Shown piece by piece: positions 52,201-60,398 of a stretch of DNA of 64,000 nt (its first letter is position 1; the number at the start of each line of letters is the position of its first letter). The notes below the pieces were generated by a model that saw nothing but the letters and a program-made list of their open reading frames with translations, ran no database searches and was not told the DNA's origin. The position numbers were made by a program, and so were the translations under genes. This stretch comes from Isosphaeraceae bacterium (GTDB lineage Bacteria > Planctomycetota > Planctomycetia > Isosphaerales > Isosphaeraceae), in assembly GCA_031291845.1 (NCBI GenBank), contig JARLIH010000256.1, positions 1-64,000 of the forward strand. Reading direction: 5' to 3'.

Positions 52201-52595
52201 GCGGCGACGGACGACCGCTCGTCGAGGTCCACGCCGTCCGACCCTGCTTCCGGTCGGGGCCCGACGGGAATACCCTGGCCGACCTCTTGATCGAGATCAC
52301 CCAGCGCCGGTTCGGCTATCTCGACCCCGCGGTCCAGAAGACCGCCGACGCCGACGCCACCAAGGCCCCGCCCCTGCCTGACTTCACCTTCCGCGGCGGC
52401 TGCACCTTGATCATCGACCTCAAGGCGGGCCAGGTCCGTTACGCCATCGCCAAGGACGTCATGTCCGACTGGCGGCTGGAGCAGCAGCGGCAGTTCGTCG
52501 CGCAGACCGTCGGCGACCAGGCCCTGAGTCTGACGTTCCTTCCCCGCACCAACGGACAGGTCCGCGAGCCGTTCGCAGTCCTCCACCGCATCTGA
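49212..52595 (+). CDS. Lipase (alpha/beta hydrolase) fused to zinc metalloprotease
   Basis: This 1127-residue fusion has an N-terminal LCAT/lipase-like alpha/beta hydrolase (about 85-470) with LVVVVPGFLGSALSD and the nucleophile elbow IAHSQGALVA, Ser210. A Pro/Ala linker follows (about 455-480). The C-terminal part has a gluzincin-type zinc protease with HETTH (675-679) and the third ligand in HEALAD (701-706), the HExxH + ExxxD pattern of thermolysin-like enzymes. It would cleave a lipid or ester and a protein; pairing both in one chain suggests a toxin-like or effector role. No signal peptide was seen. The start is a GTG with CAGGAG before it. It begins the hydrolase island and precedes the MBL gene by 14 bp. 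Confidence 0.82.
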   Translation: MASPTVLRRSRLLSELQKQSVFTAYMRPELRRDLEAEADDPDIPERDKIVRRDMLERVEQLLADPERGPDLVSEGPGVSARALGLFFSTDLVVVVPGFLGSALSDVRPGGFGLIWVNPNVLFRDRLGLLQLAAYASPEHDLDGSVEIEATGLLPILYDLLRADLEPRRYSVAVFPVDWRKDLDAAAQRLCARLQEMVAGSTKPIHLIAHSQGALVARRGLQLLDQAVGRQVVRDRVRSLVLLGPANYGSFSAAFALAGNHDLIRQLSPFVVAPTQGFQALLQSMSGIYQLLPWDSDRLPVLTEPGHQVGRVDFWKPTIDATRLNRLFGWGKQIDTSFFSDRTTVILGDNYSPGRATTVAGVAYVAGALQATHVSRGDGTVPDPCAFLDGAATLRARNTEHMKLPTYPRILRAVRDVLAGRPVAQDEGLTQVDRIDALAPVRTLDAPLSFAAVTSVGGPVPVPVPALAAPAAAPPPTTPARGPEEARNLVSRPPAARRLRAFAFDPMLSRRLDSSTLNLATLSIPWEEGLQPGPVGEYLEVIDVDPGSSLFYPPVDLNDPYLLAQDGRAPSEGDPRFHQQMVYAVAMTTIRTFELAIGRRVIWAPYITRDAQGRLHHQFVRRLRVYPHALREANAYYSPQKKALLFGYFRAPASPDGMIPPGGTIFACLSHDIVAHETTHALLDGMHRYFDEPSNPDVLAFHEALADIVALLQHFTLPEVLRDQIARTRGDLAGQESLLGQLAVEFGRARGMNGALRDAIGEYREREVDGEKEQVWHPRKPSEADYQRASEPHARGAVLVAAVFDAYLAIYKRRAVPLLRVATGGTGVLPAGDLHPELVRLLADQAARAAGHVLRMCIRALDYCPPVDITFGEYLRALVTADADLVPDDDLNYRVAVVTAFARRGIYPPDARNLSVETLLWQAPSDPYCLKGEQFEAIRHLSSLAPDPTDDRETLHSRMRDDAKVVHSLLLFDGLPNGFDRFLGVNLGRDAPATIPRGGDGRPLVEVHAVRPCFRSGPDGNTLADLLIEITQRRFGYLDPAVQKTADADATKAPPLPDFTFRGGCTLIIDLKAGQVRYAIAKDVMSDWRLEQQRQFVAQTVGDQALSLTFLPRTNGQVREPFAVLHRI

Positions 52596-52609
52596 ACGGA
52601 GCGTCGCCA

Positions 52610-54085
52610 ATGGCCAAGCAGCAGACCGGGTCTCCTCCGCAGTCCGACGGTCGGGCAAAGCGCAAGTCGCCGAAGCCGGCCGCCGTGCCCACAAAAAAAG
52701 CCGGCGCCAAGGCCCCGCGCAAGGCCCGCGCAAAAGCAGCGCCCGCCACGGTCCGCATGTACAAGCTCCAGCTCGGCGACTGCTTCCTGCTGACCTTCCC
52801 GAAGGACGACGGCGGCAAGTTCCACATGCTCGTCGACTGCGGCCTGGTCCAGGGGGCCGAAGATCCCACGACGGTCCTGACCGGAGTCGCCCAGGACATC
52901 AAGAAGACGACCGGCGGCGTGCTCGACCTGGTGCTGATCACGCACGAGCACTGGGACCACCTTTCGGGGTTCAACCAGGCGCGCGGCGTCTTTGAGGGGA
53001 TCGCGTTCAAGCAGCTCTGGGTCGCCTGGACCGAAGACCCGGCCGATGCGCTCGCGAACTCGCTCCGCGCCGAGCGAGCGGGGCGCCGGCAGGCGCTGGA
53101 CGGCCTGCTCGATCGCGTGGCGGGACAACAGGGGTTCGACGACGATCCGCAACTGGCGATGGCCCAGAACCTGCGCGCCTTTCACGGGTCGCTGGGCGTG
53201 GCCGGTGAGGGCAAGGTCGGCGACGCCTTCGACTGGGTCAAGCAGCACGCCGGCGCGGCGAACACCCGTTTCTGCCGCCCGGGTGACCTGCTGACGCTCC
53301 CCGGCGTCTCGGGCGCGCGCGTCTACGTGCTCGGTCCCCCGCACGACGAAGTCTTGATCCACCGCTCCAACCCGAGCGGGTCGCACCCCGAGACGTACCT
53401 GGCCGAGGCCGAGCGGCAGCTCAGCGCGGCCTTGAACGCGACCGGCGAAAGGGACGGCGGTGCGCCGCTGACTCCGTTCGACTCCACGAACGGGATCAGT
53501 CCCGAAGCGGCCGCGAGCGTGCCGCTCTTCGCGCACTACCTGGACCCCGCGGCCGAGCCTTGGCGGCGCATCGACACCGACTGGCTCGGCGTGATCGGCC
53601 CCTTGGCCCTTCAGCTCGACAGCGACACGAACAACACGAGCCTCGCGGTCGCCGTCGAGCTGCTCCCCAGCCGCAAGGTGTTGCTCTTCCCGGGCGACGC
53701 GCAGGTCGGCAACTGGCTCTCCTGGCAAGACATCAAGGCATGGACGGTCCCGGGTCCCGGAGGACAGGTCGTCGCGACCGACGTCAACGACCTCTTCGCC
53801 CGGACCGTCCTGTACAAGGTCGGCCACCACGGCAGCCACAACGCCACCTTGCGGGAGCAGGGCCTCGAGCGGATGACCAACGAGGCTCTCAGCGCGCTCA
53901 TCCCCGTGGTGCCCAGCTTTGCCAAAGAGATCAAGAAGTGGACGATGCCCTGGCCCGACCTCCTCAAGAGCCTGATCGCGCGCACCTCGGCTCAGGTGCT
54001 GGACGCCACGGCGCACGACGCCGGTCCCGGTGTCACCGTGACCGACCTGTTCATCGAGGTGCCGATTGCGAATGAGGGAGTCTAA
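52610..54085 (+). CDS. Metallo-beta-lactamase-fold hydrolase
   Basis: The 491-residue protein has a Lys/Ala-rich N-terminal leader (1-45) and then an MBL fold. THEHWDH (111-117) is the zinc motif, with FPGDAQVG and GHHGSHNAT (405-413) as later metal ligands. The layout resembles ComEC/Rec2-type MBL domains, which can be nucleases or hydrolases; the substrate is unknown. The start has a GGAG site, 14 bp after the lipase-protease gene, so they form an operon. Basic residues in the leader could bind DNA or RNA. Confidence 0.87.
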   Translation: MAKQQTGSPPQSDGRAKRKSPKPAAVPTKKAGAKAPRKARAKAAPATVRMYKLQLGDCFLLTFPKDDGGKFHMLVDCGLVQGAEDPTTVLTGVAQDIKKTTGGVLDLVLITHEHWDHLSGFNQARGVFEGIAFKQLWVAWTEDPADALANSLRAERAGRRQALDGLLDRVAGQQGFDDDPQLAMAQNLRAFHGSLGVAGEGKVGDAFDWVKQHAGAANTRFCRPGDLLTLPGVSGARVYVLGPPHDEVLIHRSNPSGSHPETYLAEAERQLSAALNATGERDGGAPLTPFDSTNGISPEAAASVPLFAHYLDPAAEPWRRIDTDWLGVIGPLALQLDSDTNNTSLAVAVELLPSRKVLLFPGDAQVGNWLSWQDIKAWTVPGPGGQVVATDVNDLFARTVLYKVGHHGSHNATLREQGLERMTNEALSALIPVVPSFAKEIKKWTMPWPDLLKSLIARTSAQVLDATAHDAGPGVTVTDLFIEVPIANEGV

Positions 54086-54254
54086 CCCGGCCGGCCGGAA
54101 GGGAGGATGAGGAAGGACCGACTTCCTGATCAACACGGCTTTCAAAGCAAGGAAGCCGCCCCTCTTCGCCCCGGACGGGGCACCCAATCGTGTCCCTCTC
54201 GACCCGTGATGTTCCGTCGCTTCCCAGCGTACGTCGCCGAGTCAAAGCACACCC

Positions 54255-57200
54255 ATGGCAGATGACCCCAAATCCTCATTCGGCTCGCCAACCCTCGTGC
54301 TCGCGGCGGCGGTATTTGCCGTGTTCACCGGCTTCATCGGCGGTTCCGGCCCCACGGACCGAAAAGCGACGTCGCCGGACGCCGCTAGCCCTGCGGACAA
54401 AGCGGGCGCGGCCAGGCCGGATACGCTGCCGACCGTGTCGGCCAAAGATCCGCGCAGACCGTTCCAGGAATTCTGGGAAGTCAGCGCGTCCGACGCGGGC
54501 AAGGAGCTCGCCGAAGACCTGATCCAGCACAGCGACACGATTGCCCCCGAGTTCCTGATCGCCCTGGTCCCGGACCCGATCGACTCGCGATTGAGCTACC
54601 GCTTCGACGCGATCGTCGACGACGTCCAGATGGCCGTCGAGAGCCTGGGCTGGAACCTCGACCGGTTCTGGCTCCCCTGGCAGCCGAGCGGACAGCAACC
54701 CGCACGACGGGACTCGCTCGTCCCGATCATCGACTCACCGCCCGACTCGGGCAAAGCGTTTTCGCTCAGGCTTTTCACTGCCGGCGGCCCACATCTGACC
54801 GGCCGCTACGGCTTGCCAAACAACGAGCACGAGCCCAGGCCGGGCGAGAGCTCCGCGCTCCACGAGCGCGAGCCGGGCGTGCTGATCTTCCGCAAGCCGC
54901 GGGCCGATCAGGATGAACGTAAGAGCCAACAGATCATGATCGTCTTCCTCGTCGGCGAGCGGCCGACCTCCGGGATCCATAAGGCGGCCCTCGGCAAGGC
55001 CCTCAATATCATCGAATTCGTCAAACGGGGGACCACCACCCCCGAGGCGATGCCGACCGAAGCGGTTCGTTTTCCGATCGTCGGCCCCTACTTCTCCGGG
55101 TCGGAACGATCGCTCGAGCTGGTCATCTCCGACTGGACCTCCAAGCGCATGCACGCGCGGCCAATGACGATCGAAGCGGCCCTTCCCGCCGCCTGGCGAC
55201 TGCGAGACAAGAGCAGCGCACGCGTAATCGACGAATATCTCTTCCGACGAAACACTCTCTTTGACAACGAACTCGGCTCGACCTCGGCGAGAGCCTCCAG
55301 GCCCATTTTCTGGCGGTTCTCAATCCGGTCCGGTGGGGCAAATCACGTCGATCGGAAAAAGATCATCCGCAATTCCGGCGACGACGGCAAAGGGCCCGCC
55401 GTCGTGGAATTCGACGCGACGTTGCACCACTTTCATCACGTCATGCGCGAGCTGTTCCGATTTCTCCGCCGGCAGAATGGTCACCGACCACTGGGCAAGG
55501 TCGCCCTGCTGACCGAGTCGGATACCCAGTTCGGCCGCCTGGAGGAGCCGAGAAACATAAGAACTAGCTGGGATATCGACCAGGACGATCATAATACGAC
55601 AATCACGGTCATGAAGTTTCCGTTTCACATCTCTCAGGTCGCGGCCGCCTATGATCAAAACCGGCAGGCCGACGAAAAGGGGGCCGCACCGGCGCTGGCC
55701 CGGCCCAGCAGCAAGCTGAGGATCCCCTTCGACGAGACCGGCAGCCCGCGCGACATCGTGCCGTCGCTTTCTCCCGGCATGTCGTCGGCCTCCGATGAAT
55801 TCGACCTCGCGAAGATCCTCGAGACGATCGCGATGGAAGACTATCGGTACGTCGGCATTGTTGCCACCGACACGCGCGACGTCATCTTCCTGTCGGCCCT
55901 GGTGCGGGAGTACTGCCCCGACGTGCAGTTGTTCTCGCCGGTCGGCGACCTTCTGCTGGGCCATCCGACGTACGCGTCTCAGTTGCGCGGGATGATCGTC
56001 GCCTCCCCGTACCCCCTCTTCTCGATGGCCCAGCGCTGGGATCCCCCCTACTCCGGAGACCATCGCCGACATCTCTTCATGCATGAGAGCGATCAAGGCT
56101 ACTACAATGCGACTCTCTCCCTGCTGGGGGCGGTCCAGAAACCCATGCCTCATCTCGAAAACGCGAGCGTGTTTGAATCATCTTATTATTCGTCAATGTT
56201 CGACTATGGACGGCCTTTCGATGAGATGTATCTTCTCGAGAAAGCGCGTGAAGACGGTTTCAGCGGCGACGAGCTTCCTTCCTGCCCCCCTCTTCCAGAG
56301 GAGCTCGAACCGCCGCTCTGGGTCGGCGTCGTCGGCCAGCGCGGACTCTGGCCGCTGCACTTCGAGACGACGCCGGGCGACAGGTCGGATGACGAGGATT
56401 TCATCTTCCGGCCACGGCCGGACGATCTCGGGGCCGACAATTCCCGCCTGGAACAGTTCGTCCCGTTGATTCCCCAGTTTTCCTGGTTCTGGGGGACGAT
56501 CGTCCTCGGCCTGACTGCGGTGACGGGAGCCATTTACTACGCACACTGGAGGATCGCCCTGCGGCAGCGCGCGCCGAGCGGCGTCCTCGGCCTCTTCCGA
56601 ACAGTCGACCCGGGCGGGGGGGACAGCCGTCAGCGCGAGACGCAAGATGCCTTCGTCTACGCGATGATCGGGGTTGTGGGAGCCGTCTACGGTTATTTCG
56701 TCGCGAAGCCGTGCCGGCTGGCGATTCGACACTCCCCGTGGACCATTTTCCTCGACCCGTACCGCTTGGCGACTCTGTCCTGGGGCGATTACTGGAACTG
56801 GCAGTTCGGTCTCGTGGCGAGCGTGCTCGCGGGCGCTGGGATGGCGGCCCTTACGGCGACGGTGGCCATCCGGGTCAGCCAGGCGTCCAGGCGGCGACGC
56901 CCCTCGACCGCAGCGGTCGTCTTTTGGACGCTGTCGACGGTTCTCCTCGTCGCGCACCGCTTCGTGCTGCCGGCCGTGCGAGGACCTGCGAAGCCGTTCG
57001 AAGGAGATCCGCCGATCTCGCTCTCGTGGGCAGATAACATCATGCTGGCCTGCCTCGTCTGGCTCGCGCTCCCCGCTGCGGATAGGTGGCTCAAGGAGAA
57101 CCTTTCGGCGACCTCCGGCGCCACTGGTTCTCCGCCGCCCGGGAACGGGCTTGCCGGCATCTTGAGCCGGCTCCATTTCCCGGCGGCGGTTTGCTTGTTC

Positions 57201-59111
57201 TTCTGCGCAGCCGGAATTTATCTCGAGCCCCCTTTCCCCGGCCCCGACGTGTGCGTCCGGATCGCCGACGCGGTGGTCCTCGCGATCGTGGCGTTCGCGG
57301 CCGTTGCCGCCATCAGGTCCATCGAGCGCAGGAAAGAGACGCTGGAGCAGCAGGTTCCGATCCTCAAGGAGGGGATCGCGATGGTGGCGAAGGCCATCGA
57401 GGAGAACCAGCGGAACCATGCCGGGGCAGTCGCTCGGGGGGCGAAAGGTGAAGCGAAACACGCCGCGAAGCTGGCTGCGGACAAAGAGAAGGAGCTCCTT
57501 GTCAAGCGGGCCGAGCTCGATCGCCTCAACGCACGGCTCAACGGCGGGCCGTGGGGCTTTGCCCGGTTGACGACGGTCGTTGTCATCCTGCTCCCACTCC
57601 TGGCCGGGTTCGCGATGCTTGTTGCCGTTGTCGGGCTCATCTTTCCCCGCGCTCCGTACACGCCGCTGCTGTTCCTGGAGCGAGCGCTCAACCTGGGCAA
57701 TGGCGTGTCGCCCCTGGTCCCGGTGCTCTTGGTCGGACTGACGGCGACGGTCTGGCTCGGTTGCCACTTGCGCCGGGTCGACTACATCGACCGTCTGTGG
57801 AAAGATCGGGTCGGCCGTTGGCATGTCAACCCGCTCAAGCAGCCGATCGACGACGCGATGACCGACGAGCGTAAGGACCGCCTCCTGCGTTCGAGTGCGG
57901 TGGTTCGCGACTTGATCTACCAGGTCATCCCAGGCGCCCTGACGCGGAACCCGGCATGCGTGCTCGCCACGGGCTTGGCGGGCCTCGTCCTCGTGCACCT
58001 CTACGAGCGCTTCATTCCCACGGTCGACGGCCTCGCGTTCAACCGGGCGATGATCCTGGCCTTCGCGGCGCTGACGGTCGCGACCGTCGTCACGCTCTGC
58101 CGGTTCCTGCTGACCTGGTGGGCCGTCCGCCAGCTCCTGCGCGAATTCGCGCTGTTGCCGATGCAGCGGGCGTTCGACCGTGTTCCCAAATGCGTGTCGC
58201 GTGAATTCGGCCCGTACCTCAATGCGCTGCAACCAAGGGTCAAGAACCTGGAGATCATGGTCCATCAATGGGCCCTGGTGGCGGACGGATTCCACGACGA
58301 TGCCGTCGCGCGGGGCTTGTTCGGGAAACCGATGGCGGAGCTCGATCAGGCGCGGCAGACGCAACTGGATGCGCTTGCCGAGGCGTTTCGCGAGACAGGC
58401 GCTCCGCGCGCCCCGGGCGAACCGCCGGGGGTTGCGATCGCGCGACTCTTCGAGCGCGAGTGCGTCGACGAAGAAACCGCGGCTTCACCCTCCGAGAGCC
58501 AGGTCCGCGCAGGCCTCCGGACGGCCGCTGGGGCCTGTTTCAGTGTCCTTATCCCCTACTGGCGATCGCGGTCGATCAAGGACGCCTACGGCGAGGACGC
58601 CCCGGGCTCCCCTACCAACGACGCATCCGGAGCGACTGCAAGTGAGGCCGAGACCTCGGCCGGCAACGGGACCTCGACCTGGGGCCCTGAGACGAAACCC
58701 TGGCTGGCACAAGTCGAGGACCTCCTGGTGCTCGAACTGACCAACTTCATCAGCGAGTGCACGATCCATCTGAAGAACCAGGCGGCCTTCCTGGCGATCG
58801 GCCCACTCCTGCTCTTGCTCGCGGCGACGAGCTACCCGTTCCAACCCCAACGCTTCCTGGTCGTGACGATCTGGACGCTCCTGGTCGCCGTCGCCGCGGG
58901 GGTCATCTGGGCCTACGTGCAGATGGAGCGCAACGAGGTGCTGAGCCGGATCTCGAAGACGACGCCCGATCGAGTCAGTTTCAACCCAACGTTCCTCACT
59001 CACGTGGCCGCCGTCACGATCCCGCTGCTGGGCGCTCTGCTCACCCAGTTCCCGTTCGTTTCCGACACCCTCAACCAGTGGCTCGATCCCGTCGTACGGA
59101 TCTTGAAATGA
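54255..59111 (+). CDS. 1618-residue receptor-like membrane protein
   Basis: This very large protein has an N-terminal membrane helix (about 12-30) and an outer domain of about 700 residues. Stretches such as KVALLTESDTQFGRLEEP and YVGIVATDTRDVIFLSALVR resemble type I periplasmic-binding folds. A membrane region of 8 or more helices (about 750-1130 and later) has a coiled coil with KEKELLVKRAELDRLNARL. It ends in two more helix pairs and a cytoplasmic part. The pattern is a sensor or receptor coupled to membrane helices. It lies in the hydrolase island, 169 bp after the MBL gene and 35 bp before the patatin. I know no named family; a role as trigger for the neighbouring enzymes is inference from position. 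Confidence 0.72.
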   Translation: MADDPKSSFGSPTLVLAAAVFAVFTGFIGGSGPTDRKATSPDAASPADKAGAARPDTLPTVSAKDPRRPFQEFWEVSASDAGKELAEDLIQHSDTIAPEFLIALVPDPIDSRLSYRFDAIVDDVQMAVESLGWNLDRFWLPWQPSGQQPARRDSLVPIIDSPPDSGKAFSLRLFTAGGPHLTGRYGLPNNEHEPRPGESSALHEREPGVLIFRKPRADQDERKSQQIMIVFLVGERPTSGIHKAALGKALNIIEFVKRGTTTPEAMPTEAVRFPIVGPYFSGSERSLELVISDWTSKRMHARPMTIEAALPAAWRLRDKSSARVIDEYLFRRNTLFDNELGSTSARASRPIFWRFSIRSGGANHVDRKKIIRNSGDDGKGPAVVEFDATLHHFHHVMRELFRFLRRQNGHRPLGKVALLTESDTQFGRLEEPRNIRTSWDIDQDDHNTTITVMKFPFHISQVAAAYDQNRQADEKGAAPALARPSSKLRIPFDETGSPRDIVPSLSPGMSSASDEFDLAKILETIAMEDYRYVGIVATDTRDVIFLSALVREYCPDVQLFSPVGDLLLGHPTYASQLRGMIVASPYPLFSMAQRWDPPYSGDHRRHLFMHESDQGYYNATLSLLGAVQKPMPHLENASVFESSYYSSMFDYGRPFDEMYLLEKAREDGFSGDELPSCPPLPEELEPPLWVGVVGQRGLWPLHFETTPGDRSDDEDFIFRPRPDDLGADNSRLEQFVPLIPQFSWFWGTIVLGLTAVTGAIYYAHWRIALRQRAPSGVLGLFRTVDPGGGDSRQRETQDAFVYAMIGVVGAVYGYFVAKPCRLAIRHSPWTIFLDPYRLATLSWGDYWNWQFGLVASVLAGAGMAALTATVAIRVSQASRRRRPSTAAVVFWTLSTVLLVAHRFVLPAVRGPAKPFEGDPPISLSWADNIMLACLVWLALPAADRWLKENLSATSGATGSPPPGNGLAGILSRLHFPAAVCLFFCAAGIYLEPPFPGPDVCVRIADAVVLAIVAFAAVAAIRSIERRKETLEQQVPILKEGIAMVAKAIEENQRNHAGAVARGAKGEAKHAAKLAADKEKELLVKRAELDRLNARLNGGPWGFARLTTVVVILLPLLAGFAMLVAVVGLIFPRAPYTPLLFLERALNLGNGVSPLVPVLLVGLTATVWLGCHLRRVDYIDRLWKDRVGRWHVNPLKQPIDDAMTDERKDRLLRSSAVVRDLIYQVIPGALTRNPACVLATGLAGLVLVHLYERFIPTVDGLAFNRAMILAFAALTVATVVTLCRFLLTWWAVRQLLREFALLPMQRAFDRVPKCVSREFGPYLNALQPRVKNLEIMVHQWALVADGFHDDAVARGLFGKPMAELDQARQTQLDALAEAFRETGAPRAPGEPPGVAIARLFERECVDEETAASPSESQVRAGLRTAAGACFSVLIPYWRSRSIKDAYGEDAPGSPTNDASGATASEAETSAGNGTSTWGPETKPWLAQVEDLLVLELTNFISECTIHLKNQAAFLAIGPLLLLLAATSYPFQPQRFLVVTIWTLLVAVAAGVIWAYVQMERNEVLSRISKTTPDRVSFNPTFLTHVAAVTIPLLGALLTQFPFVSDTLNQWLDPVVRILK

Positions 59112-59146
59112 CCCGACCGCGTACTTGACGTGCCACGCGAGAGCCA

Positions 59147-59572
59147 ATGCCGATGACCGCCGTCGAAAGTCACGCGGAAGACGCTGGCAAGCCGGTCACG
59201 CTCCTCGGCGCCGAGGGCGCCGCGGCCCCCGCGTCGGGGATCGCCCTTTGCCTCTCGGGCGGGGGCTACCGGGCGATGGTCTTCCATCTCGGCGTCCTCT
59301 GGCGGCTCAACGACGCCGGCCTGCTCGGCCGCCTCGACCGCATTTCGAGCGTCTCCGGCGGCTCCATCACCGCGGCCTGGCTTGCCGGGAGCTGGCGGGG
59401 GCTCGCCCTGGACCAAGGCACGCCCTCGCCCCTGTTCCGCGAGAGGGTAATCGACCCCATTCGCCGGGTCGCCGGCACGACGATCGACGTCTGGAAGGCA
59501 CGGCGTTACGTTTCTTGTCACCCATTACCAGGAGTTCTCCATGTCGCTAACCTACGGCTTCGTCAAGTGTAG
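59147..59572 (+). pseudogene. Truncated patatin-like phospholipase
   Basis: The first 115 or so residues are a patatin-like lipase start: LCLSGGGYRAMVFHLGVLW (the oxyanion GGGxR) and SVSGGSITAAW with the nucleophile Ser. The catalytic Asp (DGG/DGA) expected about 150 residues later is missing, because the frame runs into the next gene's leader and stops after 141 residues. So it is either a dead gene or a cut-down protein. The next gene's ATG lies inside its last codons. A deletion at about 59505 is the simplest cause. Confidence 0.75.
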
Positions 59573-60257
59573 GGTCGTCTCGAACCCAGTCCTGAAATCG
59601 TCGCGCCACAAGCAGGAAACGCAGTACCATCTCCACGCGACGCTCAAGGTTGCCGATGAGGGGGGTGCCTCCCACAAGTGGGACACCGCAATCAACGTAG
59701 GCACCAATGATGCCGACGACCTCTTGAACTACAGGCTCGCCTTCGACTACCACCACCCGATCATCGAGACCCTGAAGTCGGCGGCGCCGGGCTTCCACGA
59801 CCTGACCGGCACGTCCGCACTCCCCGCGCTCGACTTCCTGCGCAGCGACGTCCTGAAAGAGACGGGACACTGGCGGGAGAGCGACGTCATGGACGGATCC
59901 GAACAGGTCGAGCCGCTCGCCACCCTCAAGCGCCTCCTCCAGCACGCCCACGACAAGCACTCGGACGTGTACATCTTCGGGCGGACCTACAAGGGGGGCG
60001 GCCTCGGTATCCACGACGTCCACATGAACCAGGGATCGCAGTCCAAGACGTTCTTCAACGACGGTACGGACGACGACAACGACCACAACGACGACTGGCA
60101 GGACGGGGCCGTCCTCGTCGACCTCGGCACCACGGAATGGGCCGCGTACTTCACCGCGTTCACGCAGCAGCTCGTCCCGACCGACGGCCTGGGAAATCCC
60201 CTCTCGGACAGCCACCCCGTCGACGACGCCGACGTGGGCAGCCTCATCGGCAAGTGA
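59541..60257 (+). CDS. DUF2278 (YukJ-like) protein
   Basis: The 238-residue protein of the DUF2278 family starts SLTYGFVKCRVVSN and has HLHATLKVADEG, INVGTNDADDLLNY and IFGRTYKGGGLGIHDVHMNQ, typical of YukJ-like proteins. The function is unproven; some occur near phospholipase or nuclease genes. An AGGAG site precedes the ATG at 59541, inside the truncated patatin frame. An Asp-rich loop (TDDDNDHNDDW) could bind calcium. Confidence 0.87.
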   Translation: MSLTYGFVKCRVVSNPVLKSSRHKQETQYHLHATLKVADEGGASHKWDTAINVGTNDADDLLNYRLAFDYHHPIIETLKSAAPGFHDLTGTSALPALDFLRSDVLKETGHWRESDVMDGSEQVEPLATLKRLLQHAHDKHSDVYIFGRTYKGGGLGIHDVHMNQGSQSKTFFNDGTDDDNDHNDDWQDGAVLVDLGTTEWAAYFTAFTQQLVPTDGLGNPLSDSHPVDDADVGSLIGK

Positions 60258-60398
60258 TCGCGCATCAAATGACAGCGCATACGAAAAGGCGTCTTTAGCC
60301 CCATTCGGGGCTGAGGTCAGGACAACGAACGTGTCCGCGCCGGATCGGGTGTCTCGGATTCAGAACGTCCCCAGCCTCCAAGAACAAGGAGAATCTCG

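Noticed and set aside
52439-54187. A 582-codon minus-strand frame opposite the MBL gene
   Set aside because: Antisense to THEHWDH and GHHGSH motifs, with no motif of its own.
56193-58364. A 723-codon minus-strand frame opposite the 1618-residue membrane protein
   Set aside because: Shadow of the plus-strand gene; it has no membrane helix, signal or recognisable motif.
60299-60314. AGCCCC-ATTC-GGGGCT as a terminator
   Set aside because: Only a 6-bp stem with no T-run; likely chance in GC-rich DNA.
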